From NCBI GenBank assembly GCA_029261615.1, contig JAJDAX010000096.1, positions 1-5,242 on the forward strand: DNA of 5,242 nucleotides. Reading direction: 5' to 3'. How positions within the stretch are numbered: position 1 is the first letter of the stretch; the number at the start of each line of letters is the position of its first letter. The notes under the pieces were generated by a model. It was given only the letters and a program-made list of their open reading frames with translations. It was not told where the DNA came from and searched no databases. The position numbers and the translations under genes are program-made. This DNA is from Nitrospinaceae bacterium (GTDB lineage: Bacteria > Nitrospinota > Nitrospinia > Nitrospinales > Nitrospinaceae). This document shows, piece after piece, positions 4,985 to 5,242 of this stretch.

Positions 4985-5242
4985 ATGCCTTCGCAAAATA
5001 TTGCTTCCCTGTTGGATGAACTGGCTCAATCGCAACCCGACCAGCCAGCAGTGCATTTCCCGCGGGAAGGCCACACCACCACCGTCACCTTTCGTGAAAT
5101 AAATGAAGATGCCAACCGTCTTGCCGGTGGCCTGGTGCGCTACGGATTTCTCAAGGGTCACCGTGTTCTCTTGATGGTACCGCCCGGAATTGATTTCCTG
5201 GCCTTGACGTTCGCCCTGTTTCGTATTGGCGCCGTCCCGGTT
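4985..5242 (+). CDS. N-terminal part of an AMP-dependent acyl ligase, OleC/fatty-acid-CoA-ligase-like (runs off the window)
   Basis: An open frame of 86 codons runs to the window end. It matches the start of ANL-superfamily adenylating enzymes, which activate a carboxylate with ATP. The N-terminus NIASLLDELAQSQPDQPAV (residues 5-23), the TFREINEDANRLAGGL helix and the strand-helix unit RVLLMVPPGIDFLALTFALF followed by GAVPV closely resemble OleC-type and related fatty-acid-CoA ligases. OleC acts on beta-hydroxy acids in long-chain olefin synthesis. The nucleotide-binding and catalytic motifs (A3, A5, A8, A10) lie beyond the window, so substrate and activity cannot be judged. A stop in the same frame (TAA at 4937-4939, the Hda-like gene stop) limits upstream extension. 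The gene follows the Hda-like gene by 45 nt with no terminator between, so it is probably co-transcribed. Confidence 0.88.
   Translation, partial: MPSQNIASLLDELAQSQPDQPAVHFPREGHTTTVTFREINEDANRLAGGLVRYGFLKGHRVLLMVPPGIDFLALTFALFRIGAVPV

Noticed and set aside
4826..5161. 111-codon minus-strand frame across the hda-ligase junction
   Set aside because: It opposes two recognisable coding sequences and has no domain of its own.

Overview
The window looks like ordinary chromosomal DNA from a diderm (Gram-negative) bacterium. The supporting signs are two exported periplasmic proteases of the HtrA/Do family, a signal-peptidase-II lipoprotein, a DUF2065 (YjeT-like) membrane protein and an Hda-like DnaA paralogue. 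Base composition is moderate and nothing indicates a mobile element, phage, CRISPR array or RNA gene. The gene mix would suit a deltaproteobacterium or a Nitrospinota/Nitrospirota-like lineage, but that placement is inference and the sequence alone does not settle it.

Layout: two divergent gene groups are separated by a non-coding interval of about 520 bp (3017-3540). Reading leftwards (minus strand) are two tandem HtrA-type serine proteases, 500 aa and then 461 aa. Each has a signal segment, a complete His-Asp-Ser triad and two PDZ domains. A perfect 10-bp GC-rich stem-loop lies in the 67-nt gap between them. A third minus-strand gene probably begins 14 nt after the second protease and leaves the window at base 1. 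Reading rightwards (plus strand) is a tight four-gene set: a DUF2065 membrane protein, a small lipoprotein of unknown function (4-nt ATGA overlap), an Hda-like AAA+ protein (2-nt gap) and the first 86 residues of an acyl-adenylating enzyme resembling OleC/fatty-acid-CoA ligases (45-nt gap).

The interval between the groups holds one convincing sigma-70-type promoter for each direction: TTGTCA-18-TATAAT on the minus strand and TTGACT-17-GATAAT on the plus strand. Each is accompanied by a short inverted repeat. The minus-strand promoter implies a leader of about 230 nt ahead of the first protease, containing a small stem-loop. The left group is a periplasmic protein quality-control operon. The right group joins small envelope proteins, a possible regulator of replication initiation and a lipid-activating enzyme. 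The co-transcription is well supported by spacing, but a shared function is not evident. I see no clearly new system. The best leads are the operon context and altered sensor-II of the Hda-like protein, the unassigned lipoprotein, the inter-protease hairpin and the divergent control region.
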